Source: DASRDE01 sp035652755 (GTDB taxonomy: Bacteria; Vulcanimicrobiota; Vulcanimicrobiia; Vulcanimicrobiales; Vulcanimicrobiaceae). Taken from it: a DNA stretch of 9,218 nucleotides. The stretch lies in NCBI GenBank assembly GCA_035652755.1, contig DASRDE010000165.1:1-9218 (forward strand), written 5' to 3'. How positions within the stretch are numbered: the first letter of the stretch is position 1; each line of letters begins with the position of its first letter. The translations under genes and the position numbers were made by a program. Shown piece by piece: positions 1 to 7,063 of the stretch. The notes beneath the pieces were generated by a model that worked only from the letters and a program-made list of their open reading frames with translations, had not been told where the DNA came from and did no database searches.

Positions 1-543
1 GCTGTTGAGCGTATTGAACAAGAAATGAGGGTGTATCTGAGCGCGAAGCGACTCGAGCTGGGCATTCGACAGCTCGGCTTCCAGACGGCTCGCGCGAATC
101 TCACGATCGCGGGCCATCCGATAATATTCCATCGCATACAGCAGCACCACAAACGAGAGCATCCCGATGAATACGCCGAAAATTTCCGCGCTGACGGTGG
201 GGACGAACGACCAGCCTGTGTGAAAGATCGCGTTCTCCAGCGGTACCCAAATCGCGTACTTCGGAATCGCGGAAAACGAAAGAACCGCCAAGTACAGGGC
301 CACGCGCGCGGCCAGATGCGGAGCCTGGAGCGGGACGTGCCGCACGAGCCAAAGGTAGACCGGGGTCAGCATCCCGCAGGACCACCAATTCAACAATCCC
401 GTGCCTATCGCATAGGCGGCCGTCTGGTGTTGGCCGTTGAGGTTGCCCGCGATGAGGGTCTGCACCCCGTCCAGCAACCCGAGCGTGGTCCACAGAGTCG
501 CATAGAGCAGCACGTCGTTTCGCAGGCGGTTCGGGCGATCCAC
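1..543 (-). CDS. LytS/YpdA-type membrane sensor histidine kinase, 5' part (runs off the left edge)
   Basis: The minus strand is open for exactly 181 codons from a GTG at 543 to the window edge, without a stop. The first ~140 residues form about four hydrophobic segments (roughly 11-31, 45-67, 77-100 and 118-140). A charged, coiled-coil-like linker follows (142-168), then the motif QIHPHFLFNTLNS at 169-181. That motif is the hallmark of the His_kinase family (PF06580; LytS, YpdA, BtsS), and His173 is the expected phosphoacceptor. The HATPase domain lies outside the window. Such kinases normally pair with a LytTR-type response regulator, often encoded directly downstream, which would be to the left (inference). 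The GTG was chosen because the N-terminus then leads straight into the first membrane segment and a TACACT box lies 6 nt upstream. The frame stays open further upstream, so another start is possible. The ligand is unknown. Confidence 0.87.
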   Translation of the reverse strand, partial: MDRPNRLRNDVLLYATLWTTLGLLDGVQTLIAGNLNGQHQTAAYAIGTGLLNWWSCGMLTPVYLWLVRHVPLQAPHLAARVALYLAVLSFSAIPKYAIWVPLENAIFHTGWSFVPTVSAEIFGVFIGMLSFVVLLYAMEYYRMARDREIRASRLEAELSNAQLESLRAQIHPHFLFNTLNS

Positions 544-549
544 GTAGCT

Positions 550-555
550 AGTGTA
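550..555 (-). promoter_or_regulatory. Possible -10 box for the histidine kinase (leaderless)
   Basis: TACACT on the minus strand ends 6 nt before the GTG at 543, so transcription would begin at or next to the start codon. No good -35 is seen at the usual spacing: the minus-strand TTCTTT at 578-573 is weak. No Shine-Dalgarno sequence precedes the GTG. The spacing resembles that of the much better promoter before the gene at 2819, which is the main reason to record it. Confidence 0.3.
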
Positions 556-663
556 GCCGCATTCGCCCGCGGAAAGAAGTAGCGCGGCGGCAGCATTCGT
601 GCGGTTCGCGCCGGTTTGAATCCCGTTCGGCACGAACTCGTGGCCGGCGGCCTGCGGTAACGC

Positions 664-669
664 TACGCT
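664..669 (+). promoter_or_regulatory. Possible weak -10 box for the CBM9/DUF5916 gene
   Basis: TACGCT ends 7 nt before the ATG at 677, the same geometry as the box before the gene at 2819. There is no Shine-Dalgarno sequence before this ATG and no convincing -35, so the call rests on spacing alone. Confidence 0.2.
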
Positions 670-676
670 CACGCCG

Positions 677-2686
677 ATGAACGCTCTGCTAGCGGCCGTT
701 ACCTGGTCCTTGGCGATTCCGGCCGCCGCTGCGGCTCCGCGCATCGACGCCTCCCTGTCGGACCCGGCCTGGACGAGCGCTGCCATCGTGCGCCTGCAGT
801 ACAACCTGCGCTCGCACGGGCCCGCACCCGAAGAGACGGTGGCTCGCGTCATGGCCGATAAGGCGTACATTTATGTGGCATTCGACGTCAAACAAAGCGA
901 ACCAATAGCCGCCTCGCAGTTCACCAATGACGTCGGCTGCTGCGTGGACGACTCCGTGCAGATCGACCTGTGGCCTAACGGACCAAAGGGGTTTCGTTAT
1001 CTGTTCATCTCCACGCCAATCGGTACGCGCTATCAATACTCGAGCGAGAACAACGTTTACGAGCCCACTTGGTGGTCCACCGGAAGAATTACGAGCGGCG
1101 GATACATCGTAACGATGAAAATCCCGCTTGCTGCTATGCACGGAACGGGTTCGGGAAACTGGGCGGTGCAGTTCGCGCGCGTCGTTCAAAGAACCAATGA
1201 CGACATCGTTTGGAGCTATGGCGCGCAGCAGCAGAATCACAACGACGTCACTTACGCTGCCGGCGCACGCGGCTTGCCGGCACTGGCGGCGCGCCGCGCG
1301 CAGCCTCGCGCCGGCGTTTACGTTCTATCGAGCCTGCAGCAGCAGCCGTCCGCGGGAGCGGCAACCAGGGCCGGCGCGGATCTTTCGATTCCCGTGTTCG
1401 CAGGCACGTCATTAGTCGCGGCGCTGCGCCCCGATTCTTCCGATGTGGAAGTCGATCAACAGACGATCGCGCCTAGTGCCTTCGCTCGTCAAGTCAACGA
1501 AGTGCGGCCGTTCTTCACCCAAGGAGCGAGTTTTTACAATACAACGGGCTATTGTTTCCAGTGTCCCGCAACCGAACTCTATACTCCAAGCATTCCGACG
1601 CCCCGCGACGGTTACGCGGTGGAGGGGCAGCGCGGATTGTTCAGCTATGCGGGCTTTGACGCAGCTGGGATACGCCGTTCGGACACCGCGCAGGTCCTCA
1701 ACTATACGGACCCCGCCCAACAGAATCGCGTTTCCGTTCAGCGCGGCACGTCGGACACCCAGGACGTTCACGACGATACCGTCAGCGCGGGCTACACGCA
1801 CGACGATTTGCATCATTTGGCCGAGTGGATTCGCTACGGCAGCGACAGCGGGACGAATGTGGCCGCGGGAGATCGGGCGCAGCGTTATGAAACCGGCGTG
1901 AACCTGTATTCGCCCACCGGTCAAGTCGCGCTTACGCTGCGCAAGATCGGCCAATACTACAATCCGGTCGACGGATTCGTGGCCCACCCCGACATCGCCG
2001 GATATGCTCTGAGCGCGAGCAACGACTTTCGGTTCGCGCCTTCGTCGCCGATCAAAGACGTTCGGATTACGGCGCAATTCGACCGTTATCAAGGGTTTTC
2101 GGGCGGCTCCAGTCAGAGCGATCAATGGATTTATGCGCAGCTCGCTACGCGAAAGCTTTGGAGCATCGGGCTGGCAACCGGCTCTGCCTATCTTCGATTG
2201 GGCAGCGGAGTGCTTTCTCCGGCGAATACCGGCGAGGGGGTCGTCGTCTATTACGGCTATGGAACGGCAACGCAGTCGTCGGCCGAATTCACGACCGGGC
2301 GCTTTGGTCCCGGGTTGCTCGACGCCTGGACGCGCGTCGCGAACGTGCGCGCGGGCCGGCGTGCAACGCTGACCTTCGAGCTGGACGATACGCAGCAGTT
2401 CACCGCGCGCTCAACGTATACGCAATGGCTGGAACGAGCGGCGTTCAATCTGCAAAGCGGGCCGGACGAATCGCTCGGTATCGGCGTCCGGCGCATCATC
2501 GGAACCCCGCCGACGCTCGACGCCGCTGCTCCGTTCCAGATTGCCTCCAATATTTCCATCGCATACCATCGCAAAGCCGGCAATAGTGAATGGTACGCCG
2601 TGTATGGCGATGCGGCAGCATTCTCGACTGTGCCCGCGGTCATCATAAAGCTCATAAGGTATGTCGGAGCGGAGAAAGGCACGTGA
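677..2686 (+). CDS. Exported CBM9-like domain plus DUF5916 outer-membrane beta-barrel protein
   Basis: The protein has 669 residues. A hydrophobic alanine-rich signal peptide ends near residue 20, although its n-region lacks Lys/Arg. Residues ~22-200 resemble a CBM9/DOMON-like fold: an opening RIDASLSDPAW, a DKAYIYVAFD strand, then DDSVQIDLW near 91-99. The segment at 250-287 (LRPDSSDVEVDQQ, then NEVRPFFTQGASFY) matches the DUF5916 signature of a PDF-s-vE-D block followed by E-RPFF-eG. The rest, to ~665, is rich in alternating beta strands, as expected of an outer-membrane barrel. The family often sits beside polysaccharide-use or export genes, but its biochemical role is not established. The ATG at 677 is the only usable start, since an in-frame stop lies at 617-619 and no other start codon follows it. 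No Shine-Dalgarno is visible. Two Cys pairs (88/89 and 293/296) may form disulfides. The family call is firm; the function is open. Confidence 0.8.
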   Translation: MNALLAAVTWSLAIPAAAAAPRIDASLSDPAWTSAAIVRLQYNLRSHGPAPEETVARVMADKAYIYVAFDVKQSEPIAASQFTNDVGCCVDDSVQIDLWPNGPKGFRYLFISTPIGTRYQYSSENNVYEPTWWSTGRITSGGYIVTMKIPLAAMHGTGSGNWAVQFARVVQRTNDDIVWSYGAQQQNHNDVTYAAGARGLPALAARRAQPRAGVYVLSSLQQQPSAGAATRAGADLSIPVFAGTSLVAALRPDSSDVEVDQQTIAPSAFARQVNEVRPFFTQGASFYNTTGYCFQCPATELYTPSIPTPRDGYAVEGQRGLFSYAGFDAAGIRRSDTAQVLNYTDPAQQNRVSVQRGTSDTQDVHDDTVSAGYTHDDLHHLAEWIRYGSDSGTNVAAGDRAQRYETGVNLYSPTGQVALTLRKIGQYYNPVDGFVAHPDIAGYALSASNDFRFAPSSPIKDVRITAQFDRYQGFSGGSSQSDQWIYAQLATRKLWSIGLATGSAYLRLGSGVLSPANTGEGVVVYYGYGTATQSSAEFTTGRFGPGLLDAWTRVANVRAGRRATLTFELDDTQQFTARSTYTQWLERAAFNLQSGPDESLGIGVRRIIGTPPTLDAAAPFQIASNISIAYHRKAGNSEWYAVYGDAAAFSTVPAVIIKLIRYVGAEKGT

Positions 2687-2720
2687 GGAGACGCCTGCGA
2701 CGCACAGAGGGCAAGCGAGA

Positions 2721-2748
2721 TCGCGTAGGACCCTTCGCCGTCGCGTAG
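2721..2748. repeat. 8-bp direct repeat TCGCGTAG x2, 20 bp apart
   Basis: TCGCGTAG occurs at 2721-2728 and again at 2741-2748, in phase at 20 bp (12-bp gap, about two helical turns). The second copy ends 33 bp upstream of the -35 box of the promoter at 2782-2811. Same-face direct repeats upstream of a -35 are typical of response-regulator or activator sites, and LytTR regulators bind direct repeats with about this gap. However, the repeat does not clearly match the known LytTR consensus. This is a candidate only. Confidence 0.3.
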
Positions 2749-2781
2749 TCGGAAAGTACTAATTTTATCCGAACGCGCCCA

Positions 2782-2811
2782 TTGACCCCCGCGAAGTGCG
2801 CTACCTATACT
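2782..2811 (+). promoter_or_regulatory. Sigma-70-like promoter of the double-propeller gene; leaderless transcript predicted
   Basis: The -35 TTGACC (2782-2787) and -10 TATACT (2806-2811) are separated by 18 bp, each one mismatch from consensus. Only 7 nt lie between the -10 box and the ATG at 2819, so the expected transcription start falls on or within a base of the A of ATG. No Shine-Dalgarno would be on the message, so the mRNA should be leaderless. The 132-bp gap after the previous gene holds this promoter and the direct repeat; no clear terminator hairpin with a T-run is seen there. Confidence 0.7.
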
Positions 2812-2818
2812 CGATTCT

Positions 2819-5800
2819 ATGAGATCGCACGTCCGCATTTTGGCTGCGTTGGGTTTGTCTTTGCTCTCGCTGGGCCCGACGATTGGTACCGCGAGCGCTC
2901 AGCAAGCGCAGTGGTCCCAATTTCTGGGCAACAACCAGCACACTTCATACCAGCCCGACCCGGCGATCACGACTTCGAACGCTCCCCAGATGGGCGTCAA
3001 GTGGATGGCGAACCTGTTCGCAAGTGCGCTCTCTTCACCGGTAGTCGCCTTTAATGCCGCACTTAACAAGGAAGTCGTCTATGTGGGCGACGAGCGGGCC
3101 GACGTCTTCGCGCTCGATGCCGCTACCGGCCAAGTTCTCTGGAGTACGAACATCGGCCAGGGCGATGCAATCCGAGCCACGCCGGCGGTCGGACCCGACG
3201 GAGGCGTATGGTTCGGCACGACCTATAACCCGCGGCTGTATAAACTCGACGGTGCGACCGGCGCAGTCATCTGCTCCTTGCAGAGTCCGGACAATAAACC
3301 CGTTTGGGGAAGCCCGATGCTGGCGGCACCGAACGGCGGCAATACGTCCGTGTTTTGGGACGCACTCGACAGTGGGGGAAGCAATCCGATCGGGCCGGTC
3401 GTAGGGACGGACGCAGCCAGCTGCACCACGAGTTGGACGCAGTCGGTCAGCTCCGGCGCGTGGACCACGCCCTCGTTCGGCGCCACGACCGGCGGCGAAC
3501 CGCTCGTCTTTGTCGGAACGGCGGATCCAACGGACTCGGAATACGCGATCGACGCACAGACGGGCGCGATCAAGTGGCAGTATCAAACCGACACCGGCGG
3601 TTTCCCCGGCTACGACATCGGCGCTGCCTCGACCGTTTCACCGGCCGGCACTAACGGGTTCGCCGACGGCGTGGTTTACGTTTCCAATGAGTTCGGCCGT
3701 GAGTACGCGTTGGACTTGGCCACCGGCAATCCGATCTGGAACTACGAGGTCTACCAGCAAAACTATCAAGGGAAGCGGTACGTCATCTCGAGCGCCGCAT
3801 TGGACGGCAATCAGCTCGTGTTCGGCTATTTCAACGGTATGATTTCGCTCAACGCCAGTACCGGCGCGCCGATTTGGAATTGGGCCGCACCGGCGGGCGT
3901 CGACGTGTCGCCCGCGATTGCCGGTCCCGCCGGGCAGGAAGTCGTCGCTTTCGGCGATCTCACCGGAGCTTTCCGCCTCTTTTCGCTCAGCGGCGGCAGT
4001 TCGCTGTATTCGTTCCAAACGGGAAAATATATCGTCGGATCCCCCGCGATCTATAACGGCACCATCTACGAGCCGTCCGCGGACGGGTTTCTGTACGCGT
4101 TTACGGCCGGCGGCGGCAACGGTAACAAACCGAGCGAAGCGGTCGTTTCCCCCGCGAATAACTCCACGATACCGAATCCGAACGGCGCGGTGACGATTTC
4201 CGGAACGGCAAGCGACGCTTCGAGCGTGCAAAACGTCGAGGTCGCCGTGCAAGCCGGCGGCTCGTACGGTCTATGGTATAACGGCACGACGAACAGTTGG
4301 CAAAATGCGCCCTACCGAAACGCGGCAACGCTTTCGAGCCCGGGCACATCGATCACGAATTGGACGTATTCGCTTCCGGTGCCGCCGGCCGGGGGCAGTT
4401 ACGAGATCTTCGCAAACGCCGTCAACGGCGGCAACCTCGTCGACAAAGGCTCTACGTCGTACTTTACCGTTTCGCCGAGCAGAAGCGAGCCGGTCGTGAC
4501 GGTTTCGACCACCGACGCGCCGCCCGGCAGTGCGCTCAACGCGTTCGCAACGTCGTTTCAGCCGAACGAGACCGTGACGTTCACGCTCCTGGGCACGACG
4601 GTCGCGACCGCCATTGCCAACAGCAAGGGCCGCGTACCCAAGACGGTCTTTCAGATGCCTGCGAACGCTCCTTTCGGACCCACGTCACTTACGCTGACGG
4701 GGCAGACCTCAGGAAAATCGGCCAGTACGACGCTGTTCGTCACCAACGAGTGGACGCAGTTCGGCTATACGGCGCAACACCCGGCGCAAGAACCCAACGA
4801 CTCCGTGATCGCCAAAGTGATTTTCGTCGGCCAATCGATCTTGAACGTCTATTGGATGTACAACTCGGGAGCGCCGATCAACACGTCGCCGGCCGTCGTG
4901 AACAACGTCGCGTACTTCGGGAATGACGGCGGGACAGTCAGCTCGGTAAACGTGCCTTCGGGGTCGCCGCGCTGGACGTACACGATTCCCTCGAAAGCAG
5001 CAATCCGTTCTTCGCCGGCAATCGATCCGAGCGGGCACGTCATCTTCGGTGCGAACGACGGTAACTTGTACGTGCTGGACACGAACGGGCAATTGGTGAC
5101 GACCACGTCGCTGGGCGGCAATTTGGGCTCGCCGGCATATGCGAACGGCTCCGTCATCATCGCGAACGACGCCGGTCAAATCACAGCGCTTTCCGATCCC
5201 GGTTTTACGGCGAATTGGTCCGTGAACGCCGGGTCGGCGGTAACCGCATCGCCTGCGTACGACGCCAAGAACGGGATTGCGATCGTCGGAACCGCTTCCG
5301 GCGCGGTCATAGCCTATGCGTCGGCCACGGGAGCGGTGAAGTGGAGCAGCACCACGGGCGGACAAGTCAACGCCGTCGTGATGCACGATGGGGCCGTCTA
5401 TGCCGGTTCGGCCGACGGCAAATTGTACGCGTACAACGAAAGCGACGGCACGCAAAAATGGGCGATCAACGGCGACGGCAGCGCAGTCACCGCCGTCGCG
5501 ATCCAAGGCAACGGTCCCGGCTTCGGCACGGCGACGGGCGACATGTACGATGCGACGGTTAATGGGACGATCATCCATACGCGCACGTACGGTAACACGC
5601 CGATTGAGGGCCTCTCGAGCGCCAGCATCGATCTTTTCGCGACGACCGGAAACGGCAGCATCCAATTACTGCGCACCAACGACGGCGGTTGGCATTACGG
5701 TTCGGGCAGTGCATTCGGCGCGGGGCCGGTCGTGCTCGACGGCATGCTCTTTGCCGGGGCGCAGGACGGAAATCTGTATGCTCTTGCACCCGATGATTAC

Positions 5801-5875
5801 ACGCCGCCTCCGCAGCAGTCCGTACGCGTCGGAAGCGTGATGGTCACGGTCAACGGAAGCTGCACCCCGATGTAA
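2819..5875 (+). CDS. Secreted double PQQ-type beta-propeller protein with central Ig-like domains
   Basis: The protein has 1018 residues. A Sec signal peptide (n-region with Arg, hydrophobic core ~7-20) has a likely cut after TASA near residue 27. Propeller 1 (~32-432) shows eight repeat cores starting near 86, 130, 177, 229, 285, 333, 375 and 415, of the PQQ/BamB type (for example VVYVG, then ALDAATGQVLW). Residues ~440-553 form a bacterial Ig-like domain (VSPANNSTIPNPNGAVTISG). Residues ~558-642 form a second Ig/IPT-like domain (APPGS, then FQPNETVTFTL). Propeller 2 (~645-993) has eight more cores near 697, 741, 779, 820, 859, 901, 937 and 976. The tail (994-1018) has a proline-rich turn and a single Cys, with no recognised anchor. 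PQQ dehydrogenase active-site features were not recognised, so a binding or scaffold role is more likely than a quinoprotein enzyme. The ATG at 2819 fits both the promoter and the signal peptide. The 5' end of a GH26 gene follows 48 bp downstream. Confidence 0.85.
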   Translation: MRSHVRILAALGLSLLSLGPTIGTASAQQAQWSQFLGNNQHTSYQPDPAITTSNAPQMGVKWMANLFASALSSPVVAFNAALNKEVVYVGDERADVFALDAATGQVLWSTNIGQGDAIRATPAVGPDGGVWFGTTYNPRLYKLDGATGAVICSLQSPDNKPVWGSPMLAAPNGGNTSVFWDALDSGGSNPIGPVVGTDAASCTTSWTQSVSSGAWTTPSFGATTGGEPLVFVGTADPTDSEYAIDAQTGAIKWQYQTDTGGFPGYDIGAASTVSPAGTNGFADGVVYVSNEFGREYALDLATGNPIWNYEVYQQNYQGKRYVISSAALDGNQLVFGYFNGMISLNASTGAPIWNWAAPAGVDVSPAIAGPAGQEVVAFGDLTGAFRLFSLSGGSSLYSFQTGKYIVGSPAIYNGTIYEPSADGFLYAFTAGGGNGNKPSEAVVSPANNSTIPNPNGAVTISGTASDASSVQNVEVAVQAGGSYGLWYNGTTNSWQNAPYRNAATLSSPGTSITNWTYSLPVPPAGGSYEIFANAVNGGNLVDKGSTSYFTVSPSRSEPVVTVSTTDAPPGSALNAFATSFQPNETVTFTLLGTTVATAIANSKGRVPKTVFQMPANAPFGPTSLTLTGQTSGKSASTTLFVTNEWTQFGYTAQHPAQEPNDSVIAKVIFVGQSILNVYWMYNSGAPINTSPAVVNNVAYFGNDGGTVSSVNVPSGSPRWTYTIPSKAAIRSSPAIDPSGHVIFGANDGNLYVLDTNGQLVTTTSLGGNLGSPAYANGSVIIANDAGQITALSDPGFTANWSVNAGSAVTASPAYDAKNGIAIVGTASGAVIAYASATGAVKWSSTTGGQVNAVVMHDGAVYAGSADGKLYAYNESDGTQKWAINGDGSAVTAVAIQGNGPGFGTATGDMYDATVNGTIIHTRTYGNTPIEGLSSASIDLFATTGNGSIQLLRTNDGGWHYGSGSAFGAGPVVLDGMLFAGAQDGNLYALAPDDYTPPPQQSVRVGSVMVTVNGSCTPM

Positions 5876-5893
5876 CGCTGGTGGGCGCCTTTA

Positions 5894-5902
5894 TGCTATA
5901 AC
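5894..5902 (+). promoter_or_regulatory. Extended -10 promoter candidate for the GH26 gene
   Basis: TGCTATAAC matches the extended -10 form TGnTATAAT with one mismatch. It lies in the 48-bp gap between the propeller gene and the GH26 gene. No good -35 is seen, which is usual for extended -10 promoters. Transcription would start near 5909, just ahead of the Shine-Dalgarno sequence. Read-through from the upstream gene is also likely, because no terminator is visible. Confidence 0.4.
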
Positions 5903-5910
5903 AGACGGTG

Positions 5911-5915
5911 GGAGG
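5911..5915 (+). promoter_or_regulatory. Strong Shine-Dalgarno for the GH26 gene
   Basis: GGAGG lies 8 nt before the ATG at 5924 and fixes that start. The surrounding leader, GGAGGGTG then CTCC, is almost the same as the one before the convergent HAF lipoprotein gene. The three plus/left-side genes before it lack such a site. Confidence 0.7.
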
Positions 5916-5923
5916 GTGCTCCG

Positions 5924-7063
5924 ATGCGGCTCCAGCGTACTCTAGTCACCAGCTTTATCTTTTGCACGGTTACGGCGCTTTTCTTGAGCGCGTGCGGCCC
6001 GAAAGTGCCGACATCCAACGGCCCAGCGTCGGGAAGCGTACCGTACAGCGAACTGCATCCGGCGCCGTCCGCAACCCCAACGCCGTTAAATCTGCCGGTT
6101 CAAGACGACGACAACGCCGGAACCGGCGGTTTGTACCTGGGTGCAGTCTGCCTTCCCGACGGGCCCGTGCGCTGCGGGACGCTGGCCAAAGTTCTTCGCC
6201 ATCATATTGCGATTGGAACCGAGTTCACGAGTTGGAGCACCGACTTGGTCGCCTATATGCATTCGGTGGGCATGGACAAGTGGCCGCAGCAGCAGACCAT
6301 TCCCGAGATAACGTGGCTGCCGAACGGGATCTTGTACTCGGACATCAACGCGGGAAAATACGACGCGTATTTGACGCAGCAGGCGCGCGAGCTGCGCGCC
6401 GCCGGATATCCGGTGTTCCTGCGGCCGTTTCATGAATTCAACGGATTCTGGTGGACGTGGGCGCTCTCCAGGCAAGGTGCGAACACGCAAGCAGATCAGG
6501 ACTTCATTGCGGCTTGGCGGCGGATGGTCAACATTTTCCGCGCGCAAGGCGCATCGAACGTGAAGTTCGTCTGGTGCTTTTCGTCGAGCGCGCTCTACGC
6601 AATTCCAAAGGACCCGTGGGATAATCCCGCCCTCGCTTACCCGGGCGATGCGTACGTCGATTGGGTGAGCTTCGACGGCTACAACCGCGGGACGTCCTCG
6701 AAACCCCAGCAGTGGCTGCCCTTCGATCAGCTGTTCAAAGGCGCTTACCAGCTTGCGACCTCAATCGCGCCGCTCAAGCCGATTTCGCTATCCGAGGTCG
6801 CTTCGAACGAGTACGGAGACGGCGGGGCGAAGAAAGCCGCTTGGATCACGAACATGTTCTCGGAGTTGCTAAGTCAGTCGAACCCGTATCCGCACCTGCG
6901 GCTGATCTCGTGGTACGAGGCCGACAACGCGTTCCACTACTTTACGGAGTCGAGTAACCCGGCCTATACGGCATTTGCGACCGATATTCGCGCAAAAGAT
7001 CGTTTCGGCAACTTAGAGGTGCGCAGCAACGGCGACGCGCTGCTGCAGGTGACGCTGCCCTAG
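5924..7063 (+). CDS. GH26-family glycoside hydrolase lipoprotein (beta-mannanase-like)
   Basis: The protein has 379 residues. A lipoprotein signal peptide ends in the lipobox LSAC with the lipidated Cys at 24, followed by a low-complexity stalk rich in Pro, Ser and Thr (~26-58). The catalytic domain covers ~65-375. RPFHEFNG at 167-174 matches the GH26 acid/base motif (R-P-x-H-E-x-N-G), giving Glu171. PISLSEVAS at 286-294 provides the expected nucleophile Glu291. VDWVSFDGYN at 245-254 is also typical of the family. GH26 contains mannanases, xylanases and lichenases, and the sequence alone does not give the substrate. Cys76 and Cys84 could form a disulfide. The enzyme is probably anchored to a membrane facing the periplasm or surface. 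Its TAG stop shares the palindrome CTAG with the stop of the convergent HAF gene, leaving no room for a terminator between them. Confidence 0.85.
   Translation: MRLQRTLVTSFIFCTVTALFLSACGPKVPTSNGPASGSVPYSELHPAPSATPTPLNLPVQDDDNAGTGGLYLGAVCLPDGPVRCGTLAKVLRHHIAIGTEFTSWSTDLVAYMHSVGMDKWPQQQTIPEITWLPNGILYSDINAGKYDAYLTQQARELRAAGYPVFLRPFHEFNGFWWTWALSRQGANTQADQDFIAAWRRMVNIFRAQGASNVKFVWCFSSSALYAIPKDPWDNPALAYPGDAYVDWVSFDGYNRGTSSKPQQWLPFDQLFKGAYQLATSIAPLKPISLSEVASNEYGDGGAKKAAWITNMFSELLSQSNPYPHLRLISWYEADNAFHYFTESSNPAYTAFATDIRAKDRFGNLEVRSNGDALLQVTLP

Larger units (their letters stand above)
544..676. promoter_or_regulatory. Divergent intergenic region with dyad CACGA-N2-TCGTG
   Basis: This 133-bp space lies between the divergent starts of the histidine kinase and the CBM9/DUF5916 gene and must hold both promoters. 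It contains a perfect dyad, CACGAACTCGTG at 631-642 (5-bp arms around 2 bp). A third copy of the half-site, TCGTG, lies at 597-601. The dyad centre is about 40 bp upstream of the ATG at 677, a plausible position for a regulator site. No regulator is encoded in the window to match it. Five-bp arms can occur by chance, so this is only a candidate operator. Confidence 0.3.

Noticed and set aside
25..582. 185-residue open frame on the plus strand
   Set aside because: It is antisense to the histidine kinase, whose membrane segments and PHFLFN motif are clear. The plus-strand product is Arg/Gln-rich with no domain.
596..636. 7-bp inverted repeat TTCGTGC / GCACGAA spaced 27 bp
   Set aside because: A 7-bp pair at this distance is likely by chance in 130 bp. 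Only the compact dyad at 631-642 was kept as a candidate.
1412..2125. 237-residue open frame on the minus strand
   Set aside because: It is antisense to the DUF5916 domain coding region, with no recognisable motif and no start signal.
4709..5665. 318-residue open frame on the minus strand
   Set aside because: It lies wholly antisense to the second propeller of the 1018-residue protein. Its Arg-rich composition is typical of a shadow frame in GC-rich DNA.
2819..5875. PQQ-dependent dehydrogenase
   Set aside because: The repeats are PQQ-type propeller blades, but no dehydrogenase active-site or cofactor features were recognised, and the two-propeller-plus-Ig layout does not match those enzymes.
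5873..5895. GGCGCC palindrome followed by TTTA after the propeller gene, as a terminator
   Set aside because: It is a 6-bp palindrome with no loop and only three T residues, too weak for an intrinsic terminator.
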